A DNA stretch of 64,000 nucleotides from an uncultured Oscillospiraceae bacterium (GCA_949878425.1 CATLAL010000009.1:1-64000); one strand, 5' to 3'. Positions 50,807 through 59,105 are shown, numbered from the stretch's first letter. Notes: generated by a model not told the origin, from the letters alone. A program made the numbers and translations.

Positions 50807-52573
50807 ATGAGGAAACGTTTTGCGGTCCTGGCCCTGGCGGCGCTGCTGTGCCTGGGGCTGACCGCGCCCGCCAGAGCGGCGGGGGGCATCTCCGAGAGCG
50901 ATATCACCTGGCTGTCCGGGGACAGCAGGCCTACCTTCTACAACCGGGAGCTGAACTGGATCTCCCTGGCCAACGGCACGGTCATCGACCGGGCCACGGG
51001 CGAGAGGGTCAGCAATTACAGTGGGGTGTTCCCCTTCTCCGAGGGCCTGGCGCTGGTGGGGGCGGAGGACGCCGACGGGAACGCGAAATACGGCTTCATC
51101 GACAGCACCGGCGCGGAGGTTATTCCTCTGGAGTACGATATGGCCATGCCCTTCTCCGAGGGCCTGGCCCTGGTGGCGAAGTATGACGCCAATGGGAGTG
51201 TGAAATACGGCTTCATCGACCAGACCGGCGCGGTAGTCATCCCGCTGGAGTACGATGTGGTGTACCCCTTCTCCGAGGGTCTGGCCGCGGCGGGGAAAAT
51301 GGACGCCGCCGGGAACGTGGAAATTGGTTTCATCGACCAGACCGGCAGGATGGCGATCCCGCTGGATCATCTGTATTCTGACGGTTTCGATATGGAGAGC
51401 TTTTCCGAGGGCCTGGCCATGGTGGATACAGCGGCGGGATGCGGCTATATCGACCAGACCGGCGCGGTGGTCATCTCGCTGATGTACGAGCGCGCGTACA
51501 GCTTTTCCGAGGGCCTGGCCCTGGTGGACGGGAGCTATATCGACAAGACCGGGGCGGTGGTGATAGAATCGAAGGGCGGTTATGCGCAAAGCTTCTCCGA
51601 CGGCCTGGCCATGGTGGAGGACGAAAGCGGCAGGGCGTTCTACATTGACACGACCGGCAGGACAGTGATCGACATAGGCGCGGTAATAGGGGTGTCCAGC
51701 GATATTTACGCCGCTGAGGACTTTTTCGATGGCCTGGCGAAGATCGTTGTCCGTACCGGTGACAATAGGAAGTATGGCCTCATCGATAAGACCGGGGCGC
51801 TGGTGCTCCCGGTGGAGTATGACTACATCGGCGGGGAGCCCACATCCAATGGAGGGAGCCAAACTGATACCTTTGACGGCCTGGTGTGGGTGGAAAAGGA
51901 CGGTCGGTACGGCGTGTTCGACAACCCCTATGGGGGCTATGGAAGTCCGGCGGGCGGCGGCTCCGGCGGCCTGGGCGGCTCCGACAATACCGGCGGTTCT
52001 GACAGTGCGGACGGCTCCGACGATGCTGGCGGTACGGGCGGTTCCGGCGGGATCGGCGACTCTGACAGCACAGGCGGCTCCACTGGTCTGGGCGGTTCCG
52101 GCGGGACCGATGGCTCTGCCGGTTTGGGCGGCGCCGACGGCGAGGGCGGCTTCCCCGTGGTCCCGGTGGTGATCGGCGCGGCAGTGGCTGTGGTGGTGAT
52201 CATCGGTGTGGTCGTGCTCCTGATGATGAAAAAGAAAAAGGCCGCGCCCCAGACCGCCTATCCCTCCCAGCCGGCTCCCCAGCCTGTGCCGCAAGCGGCG
52301 GCTCCGGTTGCACCTCAACCTGCGCCCTGGGCGTACAATCCGCAGCAGCAGGCTCCCCAGCCCGCGGCTCCGGCCGCACCTCAGCCGGCTCCCCAGGCGG
52401 CGGGCGGCAGGTTCTGCCCCAACTGCGGCAGTCCCCTGGCCCCGGGCGCCAGCTTCTGCTCCGCCTGCGGCCACGCGTTGAAGGCCAAGGAGAATGTCTG
52501 CTCCAAGTGCGGCCAGCAGCTGACGGAGGGCGCGAGGTTCTGCCCGTCCTGCGGCACGCCCCGGACGGAGTAG
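50807..52573 (+). CDS. WG-repeat exported membrane protein with cytoplasmic zinc ribbons
   Basis: A 588-residue protein. A signal peptide (1-24, ending ARAA) is followed to about residue 385 by at least seven WG-type beta repeats, with units like YGFIDQTGAVVIPLEYD and PFSEGLALV. A Gly/Ser/Asp-rich linker reaches about 445, then a single membrane helix (VPVVIGAAVAVVVIIGVVVL) with MKKKKK on the inner side. An Ala/Pro/Gln-rich stretch follows, and two CxxC-x(n)-CxxC zinc ribbons close the chain (FCPNCGSP ... CSACG; CSKCG ... CPSCG). Extracellular sensing coupled to an inner zinc-ribbon pair is inferred; no function is known. GGGAGG precedes the ATG. Confidence 0.85.
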   Translation: MRKRFAVLALAALLCLGLTAPARAAGGISESDITWLSGDSRPTFYNRELNWISLANGTVIDRATGERVSNYSGVFPFSEGLALVGAEDADGNAKYGFIDSTGAEVIPLEYDMAMPFSEGLALVAKYDANGSVKYGFIDQTGAVVIPLEYDVVYPFSEGLAAAGKMDAAGNVEIGFIDQTGRMAIPLDHLYSDGFDMESFSEGLAMVDTAAGCGYIDQTGAVVISLMYERAYSFSEGLALVDGSYIDKTGAVVIESKGGYAQSFSDGLAMVEDESGRAFYIDTTGRTVIDIGAVIGVSSDIYAAEDFFDGLAKIVVRTGDNRKYGLIDKTGALVLPVEYDYIGGEPTSNGGSQTDTFDGLVWVEKDGRYGVFDNPYGGYGSPAGGGSGGLGGSDNTGGSDSADGSDDAGGTGGSGGIGDSDSTGGSTGLGGSGGTDGSAGLGGADGEGGFPVVPVVIGAAVAVVVIIGVVVLLMMKKKKAAPQTAYPSQPAPQPVPQAAAPVAPQPAPWAYNPQQQAPQPAAPAAPQPAPQAAGGRFCPNCGSPLAPGASFCSACGHALKAKENVCSKCGQQLTEGARFCPSCGTPRTE

Positions 52574-52607
52574 TCCAGAAAAACGGCGGACAGCGGCAGG
52601 TATACAT

Positions 52608-52706
52608 ACTTTTTCTTAAAAGCGTCGCTCGCCGGCGCCCAACGGGCGCCGGCGAGCCTAACCCGCCTTTCAGGCGGTCCACGGAAAAAGGCTCAAAAAG
52701 AACTTT
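52608..52706 (+). repeat. Palindromic repeat family 2, copy R4, split by a hairpin insert
   Basis: The left half ACTTTTTCTTAAAA (to about 52621) and the right half GGAAAAAGGCTCAAAAAGAACTTT (from 52683) are separated by about 60 bp. That insert carries a 13-bp perfect hairpin (52628-52640 with 52644-52656) and a smaller one near 52663-52677. It looks like one repeat inserted into another. 52707-52858 shows nothing else. Confidence 0.7.
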
Positions 52707-52858
52707 AGCGGTTTTGCCTAGGGCCAGAGAAGCGTCAAGCGGCTCCGGAAGAATACCGCAATTTTGGAGATACCCGGTCCTAATGAGACTTAATCCAGTA
52801 CAAATCCCTAATTTCCGCCCGATATGGCAGTACATCTAATTGGGAATCATGAGAAAAG

Positions 52859-52895
52859 CCAAGGGACTTGGAATGACACATTCCAAGTCCCTTGG
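52859..52895. terminator. 17-bp perfect hairpin
   Basis: Arms 52859-52875 and 52879-52895 are perfect, with a 3-nt loop. TTTAACTAATT follows on the plus strand. It could end transcription from either side of this convergent gap. Confidence 0.65.
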
Positions 52896-52917
52896 TTTAA
52901 CTAATTAAAGTTTGGGG

Positions 52918-52985
52918 CCGCCCTTTTCAAAGGGCGGTGGGTCCAGGGCAGAGCCCTGGTGGGTTTGGGCGAAGCCCAACACGAG
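52918..52985. repeat. GC-rich double hairpin repeat at the cobD 3' end
   Basis: CCGCCCTTTTCAAAGGGCGG, then CCAGGGCAGAGCCCTGG and TTGGGCGAAGCCCAA form three small hairpins in a row. The final 16-20 codons of cobD and its stop lie inside this repeat. Confidence 0.6.
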
Positions 52986-54069
52986 CAGGGCCGATGATTT
53001 CTCCCAGCGCGGTGGCGAGCCGCCGGTTGTCCTCCGGCGCGCGCACGGCGGCGCGGTACCAGGAGCGGTCCAGCCCGTGGTAGTTCCCGCACCCCCGGAG
53101 CAGGATGCCCCGCTGCCGCAGGGGCTCCAGGAGCGGCACGGGGGAGGAGAAGAGCAGATAGTTGGCCTCCCCGGGGACCACCCCCAGGCCCAGGGCCTCC
53201 AGGTCCGCCTGGAGCCGGGGCCGCTCCGTCCCCACCAGGGTGCGGACCGCCCGGACGTAGTCCGCCTCCGCTAGAGCCGCGATTCCGGCGGCCTGGGCGG
53301 GTCCGGAGACCGGCCAGGGCTGCCCGGCCCGGGCCATGGCCGCCAGCAGGTCGGCGCTGCCGCCGAGGCAGTAGCCCAGCCGAAGGCCCGCCATGGCGTA
53401 CAGCTTGGTAAAGGCCTTGAAAATCAGCAGATTTTCGTATTCCGCCAGCAGTCCCGCCAGGGAGTGGGCGGGGGGGTCCTCCAAAAAGCAGCCAAAGCAC
53501 TCGTCCACGGCCAGCAGCGTCCCCGTCTCCCGGCACCGCTCCAGCACGGAGAGCAGGAGGGACCGGGGCGTGGTCCGGCCGGTGGGGTTGTTGGGCTCGC
53601 AGAGGAACACCATGTCCACCTCCGGCGTGATGAGCTCCAGAAAATCCGGCCGGACCAGAAAGCCCGTCTCCGGGCCCAGGGGATAGCGGACCACCTGGCA
53701 CCCGGCCAGCTCCAGCGCCGCCTCGTACTCCGCGAAGGTAGGGGCGGTGACCAGGGCCCGCCGGGGCTTTTGGGCCAGAACCGCCCGATAGATGAGGTCC
53801 GCGGACCCGCAGCCGCAGAGGCATTGGGCGGGGTCCACCCCCTCCGCCCGGGCAATCGCGTCCCGAAGGGCCCGGCAGAGGGGGTCCGGGTAGCGCTCCG
53901 CGTCCCCCAGAGCTTGGATCGCCGCCCGGCGGACCCCCTCCGGCAGGCCCAGAGGGCTTACATTGGAGGAGAAATCCAGAGGCGGACGGCCGTACTCCGC
54001 CTCGTACCCCGCCCAGTCGCCGCCGTGCAGCAGCTCCGGTGGCCTTTTTTGCCGATTCATGAATGTCAT
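52927..54069 (-). CDS. cobD: Threonine-phosphate decarboxylase-like PLP enzyme
   Basis: About 380 residues, a fold-type I aminotransferase of the HisC/CobD group. Within a cobalamin operon region it is expected to decarboxylate L-threonine phosphate to the aminopropanol phosphate arm. LHGGDW and DFSSNVSPLG at the start are CobD-like, CEPNNPTGR is near residue 175, and the PLP lysine is in FKAFTKLYAM near 233. The start is unclear: no good ribosome site, with ATGs at 54069 and 54060. The last residues (LRPNPPGLCPGPTAL) are encoded by an intergenic repeat, so the natural C-terminus has probably been extended by its insertion. Confidence 0.85.
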   Translation of the reverse strand: MTFMNRQKRPPELLHGGDWAGYEAEYGRPPLDFSSNVSPLGLPEGVRRAAIQALGDAERYPDPLCRALRDAIARAEGVDPAQCLCGCGSADLIYRAVLAQKPRRALVTAPTFAEYEAALELAGCQVVRYPLGPETGFLVRPDFLELITPEVDMVFLCEPNNPTGRTTPRSLLLSVLERCRETGTLLAVDECFGCFLEDPPAHSLAGLLAEYENLLIFKAFTKLYAMAGLRLGYCLGGSADLLAAMARAGQPWPVSGPAQAAGIAALAEADYVRAVRTLVGTERPRLQADLEALGLGVVPGEANYLLFSSPVPLLEPLRQRGILLRGCGNYHGLDRSWYRAAVRAPEDNRRLATALGEIIGPARVGLRPNPPGLCPGPTAL

Positions 54070-54084
54070 GCACCACGCTTTCAG

Positions 54085-54165
54085 ACGGCGGGGGCCCTGC
54101 CCCCGCACCCCCGCCGCCTTTTGAAAAAGGCGGGCCAAAACTTTTTAAGCAAAACTTCGCTCTGC
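54085..54165. repeat. Intergenic repeat upstream of cobD
   Basis: GGCGGGGGCCCTGCCCCCGC and CCGCCTTTTTGAAAAAGGCGG-like hairpins are followed by GCCAAAACTTTTTAAGCAAAACTTCGCT, which resembles the flank of repeat family 2. This is an uncertain member. Confidence 0.45.
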
Positions 54166-54261
54166 TTATGGTTTTATTATGTCGTATGAGCGAAACTCCC
54201 TTTTACTGTTCGTGCTGATAAAGGTCCGCTTTCTGACCGGACAAAATTGAATTTGATTCCA

Positions 54262-54369
54262 CTATTCGATGGGTTTTTCGTAATATTCCACATCAATTGC
54301 CGTTCCGTCCGGATAATACTCCTTACCGGATTTGATATATACAGGCGTTGAATGCCGTCTGGCCGGGTC
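54262..54369 (-). pseudogene. Possible gene remnant (35 codons)
   Basis: On the minus strand one frame reads 35 codons between two stops, with the protein-like tail VYIKSGKEYYPDGTAIDVEYY ending in a TAG at 54262. It has no start codon or ribosome site. Its AT-richer, Lys/Glu/Tyr-rich composition differs from the flanking repeats. It looks like the 3' end of a lost gene. I do not recognise the family. Confidence 0.35.
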
Positions 54370-54420
54370 CTATGCCGCCCTGCCGCGTTAAAAAATCTTG
54401 CAATACACAAGGTATTCCCG
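54353..54420. repeat. Dispersed repeat family 4, copy 1
   Basis: A segment with GCCGCCCTGC, then CGTTAAAAAATCTTG and TATTCCCG. It aligns with 63897-63972 over about 70 bp with scattered changes. Confidence 0.65.
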
Positions 54421-54425
54421 TGTAG

Positions 54426-54538
54426 ATCGCGCAACGGGCGCATCGAGCGCCCATGCGCGATTGAATTCCACACGGCCCCTCGATGGCGTTAGGCGGCCAA
54501 AGGCCGCCCCAGCTGCCGGCCCACTAGGGCCGTTGTGG
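54426..54538. repeat. Paired-hairpin element, copy 1
   Basis: Hairpin 1 (54426-54441 with 54447-54461) has the loop ATCGA. Hairpin 2 (54468-54478 with 54527-54538) carries TCGAT in its loop region, complementary to loop 1. A copy with different stems but the same two loop sequences lies at 60478-60585. Between 54170 and 54700 I see only repeats and the small remnant. Confidence 0.6.
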
Positions 54539-54673
54539 AGTCGCATTTGCCTTGCTGGAGAGCAAAATCCTCTGCCCATCCAGCATTCCCCGCCTGTGAA
54601 TACAGCTTCTTAAACTTACCTGACTATAAATTGCCGCGGCTTCAAACCGACAATATAAAAATAAAAGGGGAGA

Positions 54674-54741
54674 GCGAAACGGAGTTTCGCGGCAAAAGTT
54701 TTTCTTTTTGATGCTTTTTCTTTTTTCAAAAAGAAAAAGCA
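54674..54741 (-). repeat. Palindromic repeat family 2, copy R5, containing the cbiB stop
   Basis: Reverse-complement order of the parts seen at 19550-19618: a GCTTTTTCTTTTT stem, ATCAAAAAGAAAAACTTTT, and a GCGAAAC/GTTTCGC hairpin. The last codons and TGA of cbiB (54726-54728) lie in the palindrome. Confidence 0.72.
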
Positions 54742-55706
54742 TGTATGCCATACGCTCCCAGCACCCGCGCCGCGAGGCCCAGGAGCAGGGCCAGGAGGCC
54801 GGCGGCGAAGAGCATCCGGTTGGCCCGCAAAATATCCTCCGGCTCCGCCGGGCGAAGGGGGTCGCCGATGGTAGGCTTGTCGTACACCGTCCCGAAGTAG
54901 GAGGCGGGTCCCGCCAGCTGGACGCCCAGGGCCCCGGCGCAGGCGGACTCGGTCTGGGCGGAGTTGGGGCTGGCGTGGTTGTGCCGGTCCCGCCGCCAGA
55001 TGCGCCAGGCGTTTTTCCCGCTGTGTCCGGTGAGGGCGGTCCCGGCGATCCAGAGCAGGGCCGCCAGCCGGGCGGGGAGGAAATTGGCGGCGTCGTCCAG
55101 CTTCGCCGCCGCCCGTCCGAAGTAGAGGTAGCGGTCATTTTTATAGCCCACCATGCTGTCCATGGTGTTGATGGACTTATAGACCAGGGCCAGGGGCGCG
55201 CCGCCCAGCAGCATGTAGAGGAGGGGAGCGGCCACGCCGTCGGAGAAGTTCTCCGCCACCGTCTCCACCGCGGCTTTGGTGACGCCCTCCGCCGTTAGGC
55301 TCTGGGTGTCCCGGCCCACGATGCGGCTCACCGCCCGGCGGGCGGCGGGGAGATCCCCCCGGGCCAGCTCCCGGTACACGTTGGCGCTCTCCGAGGCCAG
55401 ACCCCTGAGGGCCAGGGCCTGCCAGCACCAGAACGTTTGCAGGGCGAAGCCCGCCGCCGGGTGGAGCCGCTCCGCCAGGAGGCAGGCCCCGCCGCAGAGC
55501 AGCAGCGTCCCGATCGGCAGCGCCGCCGCCAGAGCCGCGCCGCCCCACAGCTCGCCCCGGGGCGTTTTGGGGAGGCGGGAGCGGAGCCGGCCCTCCAGGG
55601 CGGAGATGGCCTTGCCCATATACACCACCGGGTGGGGCATCCAGGCCGGGTCGCCCAAGAGCAGGTCCAGCAGGAAGCCGCAGAGAATGGCTCCGGTCAC
55701 TGCCAT
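54726..55706 (-). CDS. cbiB: Adenosylcobinamide-phosphate synthase
   Basis: A 326-residue membrane protein that attaches aminopropanol (phosphate) to adenosylcobyric acid. DLLLGDPAWMPHPVVYMGK near residue 12 is the family signature. KAAVETVAENFSDGVAAPL, INTMDSMVGYKND and SPNSAQTESACAGALGVQL are further conserved blocks. The start is the ATG at 55706 behind GAGGGCGGGG; it overlaps cobC by 10 nt. The C-terminus (HAFSF) is encoded by repeat R5. It acts with CobD, encoded further downstream. Confidence 0.93.
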   Translation of the reverse strand: MAVTGAILCGFLLDLLLGDPAWMPHPVVYMGKAISALEGRLRSRLPKTPRGELWGGAALAAALPIGTLLLCGGACLLAERLHPAAGFALQTFWCWQALALRGLASESANVYRELARGDLPAARRAVSRIVGRDTQSLTAEGVTKAAVETVAENFSDGVAAPLLYMLLGGAPLALVYKSINTMDSMVGYKNDRYLYFGRAAAKLDDAANFLPARLAALLWIAGTALTGHSGKNAWRIWRRDRHNHASPNSAQTESACAGALGVQLAGPASYFGTVYDKPTIGDPLRPAEPEDILRANRMLFAAGLLALLLGLAARVLGAYGIHAFSF

Positions 55707-56302
55707 GGTTCCCCGCCCTCCGTATAGCACACCCGCTCCAGGAGAGACAGCTTCCGGTCCCGCCGCCAGAGGGCGGCGTCCAGCGCAAAGCCACACCCGC
55801 AGGGGCTCTGCCAGGAGAAGTAGTCCCCCCGGGGCAGGACGAAGCGCTCCAGCGCCGCCATCTGGGTCCCACCGTGGGCCACCACCACCAGATAGTCCTC
55901 CTCGGCCTCCAGGGCGCGGTCCACCAGGAGGGCAAAGGCGGCGCAGGTCCGGTGACAGAAATCCGCCTTGGACTCCCCGCCGGGCACGGCGTCCAGACAG
56001 CCCCCCTCCACCCAGGCCCGGTATGCCGGCCAGTCCGCCATCTCCCGGTAGGTTTTGCCCTCAAAGAGGCCGAAATCCATCTCCCGCAGATCCGAAATTG
56101 GATGGAGGCCGGCCTCCGGAAAGAGGAGCTCCGCCGTCTCCGCGGCCCGGCGGAGGGGGGAGACATAGACCGTCCGTGGGGAGAAGTCCGCCCGCGTCAG
56201 GGCGGCGCGTCCCCCGGGGGAGAGGGGGAGATCGCTTCGCCCCAGATACCGCCGCTCCTCGTTGTACGCGGTCGCGCCGTGGCGCAGCAGATAGACCCTC
56301 AC
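55697..56302 (-). CDS. cobC: Histidine phosphatase, likely alpha-ribazole phosphatase
   Basis: A 201-residue phosphoglycerate-mutase-fold phosphatase. The catalytic LRHGAT is at residues 5-10, an arginine lies in PLRRAAET, the acid is in REMDFGLFEGK, and the second histidine is in VVVAHGGT. In a cobalamin operon it most likely dephosphorylates alpha-ribazole phosphate or cobalamin phosphate. It overlaps both neighbours by a few nt, so the operon is tightly coupled. Confidence 0.85.
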   Translation of the reverse strand: MRVYLLRHGATAYNEERRYLGRSDLPLSPGGRAALTRADFSPRTVYVSPLRRAAETAELLFPEAGLHPISDLREMDFGLFEGKTYREMADWPAYRAWVEGGCLDAVPGGESKADFCHRTCAAFALLVDRALEAEEDYLVVVAHGGTQMAALERFVLPRGDYFSWQSPCGCGFALDAALWRRDRKLSLLERVCYTEGGEPWQ

Positions 56303-56634
56303 TTTTCCGCCCCCTTCAGCACCATGGGCAGGCCGCAGAATACCCGAACCACCCGCTCCGCCCGCCGGGCCAGCAGGCAGCTCAGCCGTCCCGCCGCCTC
56401 CCGGGCCCGGCGCTCCCCGGCGTCCACGGGCACCACGCCGCCGCCCACCTCCGTGGCGATCACCACCTCCCGGCGAGAGAGCTCCTCCGCCAGCGCCTCC
56501 AGGCTCTCGCAGCCCGCCGCCAGGCCCTGTACGTCCCAGACGGCCCGGTCCGCCAGCTCCTCCATACCGCAGCCCAGCATTTGGCAGGCGTACGCCCGCT
56601 TGCCGCTGTACAGCGGCCCTGTAATAAAAATCAT
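56299..56634 (-). CDS. Short CobU-like adenosylcobinamide kinase paralogue
   Basis: 111 residues. The P-loop is GPLYSGKR at 6-13, ATEVGGGVVPVD near 60 matches the nucleotide-site motif of CobU, and RRAERVVRVFCGLPMVLKG near 90 matches the CobU end. The middle third, including the histidine that is guanylylated in CobU, is missing (normal length about 180). The ATG overlaps the cobS stop. It may act as a kinase only, or pair with the other CobU-like protein. Confidence 0.75.
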   Translation of the reverse strand: MIFITGPLYSGKRAYACQMLGCGMEELADRAVWDVQGLAAGCESLEALAEELSRREVVIATEVGGGVVPVDAGERRAREAAGRLSCLLARRAERVVRVFCGLPMVLKGAEK

Positions 56635-57410
56635 GCCAGTCCCTCCTCGATGATCTGGCAGCACACCAGCGCCGCCAGCATCCAAAGCTCCGCCCGCTGC
56701 AAAAACCATCCGGCCAGGTCCCCGGAGAGGCCTCCGAACTGCCGGAGGGCCGTGCGGTAGTACCGCCAGAAGGTCCAGAGCCCCGCCGCCAGCACCGCGC
56801 CGCCTGTCCAGCCCGCCGCCGCGATCAGCCCGCCTCCGGTGAGGACGCAGAGGGCAATCAGCACCCGCCCCACAACCTTGCGGTCCGCCGCCGTGGCGAA
56901 GGTGTGGGCCAGGCCCGTGTTCTTGGCCAGGGGGAACCGGCTCACCGCCAGGCCGGAGAGGGCCCGCTCCAGCACAAAGGCCAGCCCCATGGCTCCCAGG
57001 GCTCGGGGCGTGGGCTCCAGGGCCGCGGCCAGGGCCAGGTACATCACAAAATAGCCGCCCAGATGGATCACCGCGAAGGCCCCGCATCGGGGGTCCTTGA
57101 GGATCTCCTGCTTTTTCTCCGGCGGGGCGCAGCTGGCCAGGGCGTCCCAGGTGTCGGCGAAGCCGTCCAGGTGGATGCCCCCGGTCACCAGCACCGGCAG
57201 CAGGCACAGCACCGCCCCCCGCAGCAGGTCCGGCACGGGGAATTGGGCGCAGAGAGCGCACCAGAGCCACCAGAGCCCGCCGCAGACCAGGCCGATCAGG
57301 GGAAAGGCGCAGAGGGTATAGCGCATGTTCCGCGCGGTCCACACCGGCTGGGGCAGCGGCAGGGCGGAAAACATGGCGAAGGCCACCAGAATTGTCTCCA
57401 CCGCTGTCAC
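56631..57410 (-). CDS. cobS: Adenosylcobinamide-GDP ribazoletransferase (cobalamin synthase)
   Basis: A 259-residue polytopic membrane enzyme joining AdoCbi-GDP with alpha-ribazole. GGIHLDGFADTWDAL near residue 76 and LKDPRCGAFAVIHLGGYF near 103 are the CobS hallmarks. It overlaps the cobU-type genes on both sides by 4 nt. Confidence 0.94.
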   Translation of the reverse strand: MTAVETILVAFAMFSALPLPQPVWTARNMRYTLCAFPLIGLVCGGLWWLWCALCAQFPVPDLLRGAVLCLLPVLVTGGIHLDGFADTWDALASCAPPEKKQEILKDPRCGAFAVIHLGGYFVMYLALAAALEPTPRALGAMGLAFVLERALSGLAVSRFPLAKNTGLAHTFATAADRKVVGRVLIALCVLTGGGLIAAAGWTGGAVLAAGLWTFWRYYRTALRQFGGLSGDLAGWFLQRAELWMLAALVCCQIIEEGLA

Positions 57411-57937
57411 AGCGCCGCCCCCTTATAGTACTGCGGCAGGCCGCAGATCACCTCGCACACCCGGTCCGCCCGGCGGGCCAGGGCCCGGTTGGCCGCCGAG
57501 AGCACCCGGAGGTAGACGTCCGTGTCCCCGGCGTAGCGGTCCCCGCCGGTAAAGACCTCGCCGCTGACCACCACCAGGTCCTTGCACTGGGCCAAAAGCG
57601 CCTCCACGCCCTCCGTCACGGCCGCCAGGGCCCCGGCCTCCGTCCCGGCCCCGGCGGGGCTGTAGAGCTCGTTGGCGGTGAGGTTGCTCAGGCACTCCAG
57701 CAGCGCGCTCCCCCGCTCCGGCAGGCGGAGGGAGGTCAGATTGGTATAGCGCTCCACGGTTTCAAACTCCTTCTCCGCCCGCATCCGGCGGTGCCGCTGG
57801 ATCCGGGCGCGGCACTCCCCGTCAAAGGGCTCCATGGCGGCGACGTAGTACCGGGGCCTGTAGGGCGAGGCCAGAATCAGGCTCTCGGCGTAGGCGCTCT
57901 TGCCGCTGGCGGAGCCCCCCACCACAAGGGTAAACAT
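57407..57937 (-). CDS. cobU: CobU-type adenosylcobinamide kinase/guanylyltransferase
   Basis: A 176-residue protein of normal CobU length. The P-loop GGSASGKS is at 6-13. RIQRHRRMR near 44 contains the histidine expected to carry GMP, and the end RRADRVCEVICGLPQYYKG matches the family. The NEVGxGIVP motif is altered to SGEVFTGGD, which may weaken one activity. The start is the ATG at 57937 behind GGGGGCTGAGGGG. It is 5 nt after cobT. Confidence 0.85.
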   Translation of the reverse strand: MFTLVVGGSASGKSAYAESLILASPYRPRYYVAAMEPFDGECRARIQRHRRMRAEKEFETVERYTNLTSLRLPERGSALLECLSNLTANELYSPAGAGTEAGALAAVTEGVEALLAQCKDLVVVSGEVFTGGDRYAGDTDVYLRVLSAANRALARRADRVCEVICGLPQYYKGAAL

Positions 57938-57941
57938 CCCC

Positions 57942-59018
57942 TCAGCCCCCCTTCGGCGTATAGGCCTGCATGCCGTAGCCGTCAAAGGTGGTGCCGTCCC
58001 GGTACAGGGCCAGGGCCATGTCCAGCAGGGGCATGGCCGCTACCGCGCCGGTGCCCTCCCCCAGGCGCATCTCCGCCGTGATAAGGGGCTTTTTCCCCAG
58101 CGCGTCCAGCACCAGCCGGCCCGCCGGCTCGGCGGAGACGTGGCTGGCAAAGGCGGCTTTTTTCGCCTCCGGGCTCAGCCGCGCGGCGCACAGGGCGGAC
58201 ACGGTGCTGATGAGGCCGTCCATCAGCACCGGCACCCGGTACAGCGCACCCCCCAGAAACACTCCGCACATCCCCGCCAAGTCGAACCCGCCCACCTTGG
58301 CCAGGATGTCCAGGGGGTCCGCCGGGTCCGGCCGGTTTTGTTCCAGGGCCGTCTCCACGGCCCGGACTTTGCGGCGCAGTCCCTCGTCCGAGAGGCCGGC
58401 CCCTCGGCCGGTCAGCTCCTTAGGAGGCCGCCCCAGCAGGACGCTGGCCACCGCGGCGCTGGTGGTGGTGTTGCCGATGCCCATCTCCCCCGCCGCCAGC
58501 AGCCGGACGCCCGCCTCCTTCTGCTCCCGCACCAGGTCGATCCCGGTGAGGACGGCCCGCTCCGCCTGCTCCCGGGTCATGGCGGGGCCTTGGGTGATGT
58601 CCCCGGTGCCGTTGGCGATCCGGCGGTCCAGCACGCCGGGTGTGGGCGGAAGGTCCAGGACCCCCAGATCCACCGGCGCCACCCGGCACCCGGCCACTGC
58701 CGCCATTTTGCACACCGAGGAGCGCCCCGCCGCCGCGCTGCGAGTGACGATGGTGGTCACCGTGTGGTCCGACTGGGCCACGCCCTGGGTCACCACACCG
58801 TTGTCCGCGCACAGCAACAGCAGGGCCCGGGGCGAGAGGGCCACCTCCGCGCTGCCCGTCAGGGCGGCGATGTCCTCCAGGGCCGTCTCCAGCAGTCCCA
58901 GGCTCCCCAGAGGCTTGGCGATGCTGGCCCACTGCCGGTGGGCGGCCTGCCGCGCCGGCTCCTCCCGGCTGTCCGGGGCAATGACCCGAAGGGCCTCCTC
59001 TACAGATTGAAACAGCAT
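57942..59018 (-). CDS. cobT: Nicotinate-nucleotide-dimethylbenzimidazole phosphoribosyltransferase
   Basis: About 358 residues. It activates the lower-ligand base to alpha-ribazole phosphate. LCADNGVVTQGVAQSD near residue 70, GEMGIGNTTTSAA near 172 and the catalytic-glutamate region RLGEGTGAVAAM near 314 are conserved. The start is uncertain by two codons: ATG at 59018, or GTG at 59024 which sits nearer AAGGAG. It is the first gene of the nucleotide-loop operon, after the riboswitch. Confidence 0.94.
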   Translation of the reverse strand: MLFQSVEEALRVIAPDSREEPARQAAHRQWASIAKPLGSLGLLETALEDIAALTGSAEVALSPRALLLLCADNGVVTQGVAQSDHTVTTIVTRSAAAGRSSVCKMAAVAGCRVAPVDLGVLDLPPTPGVLDRRIANGTGDITQGPAMTREQAERAVLTGIDLVREQKEAGVRLLAAGEMGIGNTTTSAAVASVLLGRPPKELTGRGAGLSDEGLRRKVRAVETALEQNRPDPADPLDILAKVGGFDLAGMCGVFLGGALYRVPVLMDGLISTVSALCAARLSPEAKKAAFASHVSAEPAGRLVLDALGKKPLITAEMRLGEGTGAVAAMPLLDMALALYRDGTTFDGYGMQAYTPKGG

Positions 59019-59069
59019 ACTCACTTGGCTCCTTTGTATGAAATGAAAAACCGCAGGCGCTCAGGCCCG

Positions 59070-59105
59070 AAAAAAGACGCTCCGTGCCGGAGCACGAAGC
59101 GCGGG
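59070..59105 (-). terminator. Riboswitch-linked terminator (attenuator)
   Basis: On the minus strand GCTTCGTGC pairs with GCACGGAGC, followed by GTC and TTTTTT (59070-59075). It stands between the aptamer and cobT, the usual place for a transcription-attenuating expression platform. Confidence 0.7.

Noticed and set aside
54177-54473. A 98-codon minus-strand frame between cobD and cbiB
   Set aside because: It crosses two unrelated repeat segments and reads the better-looking remnant in another frame; no start site or family.
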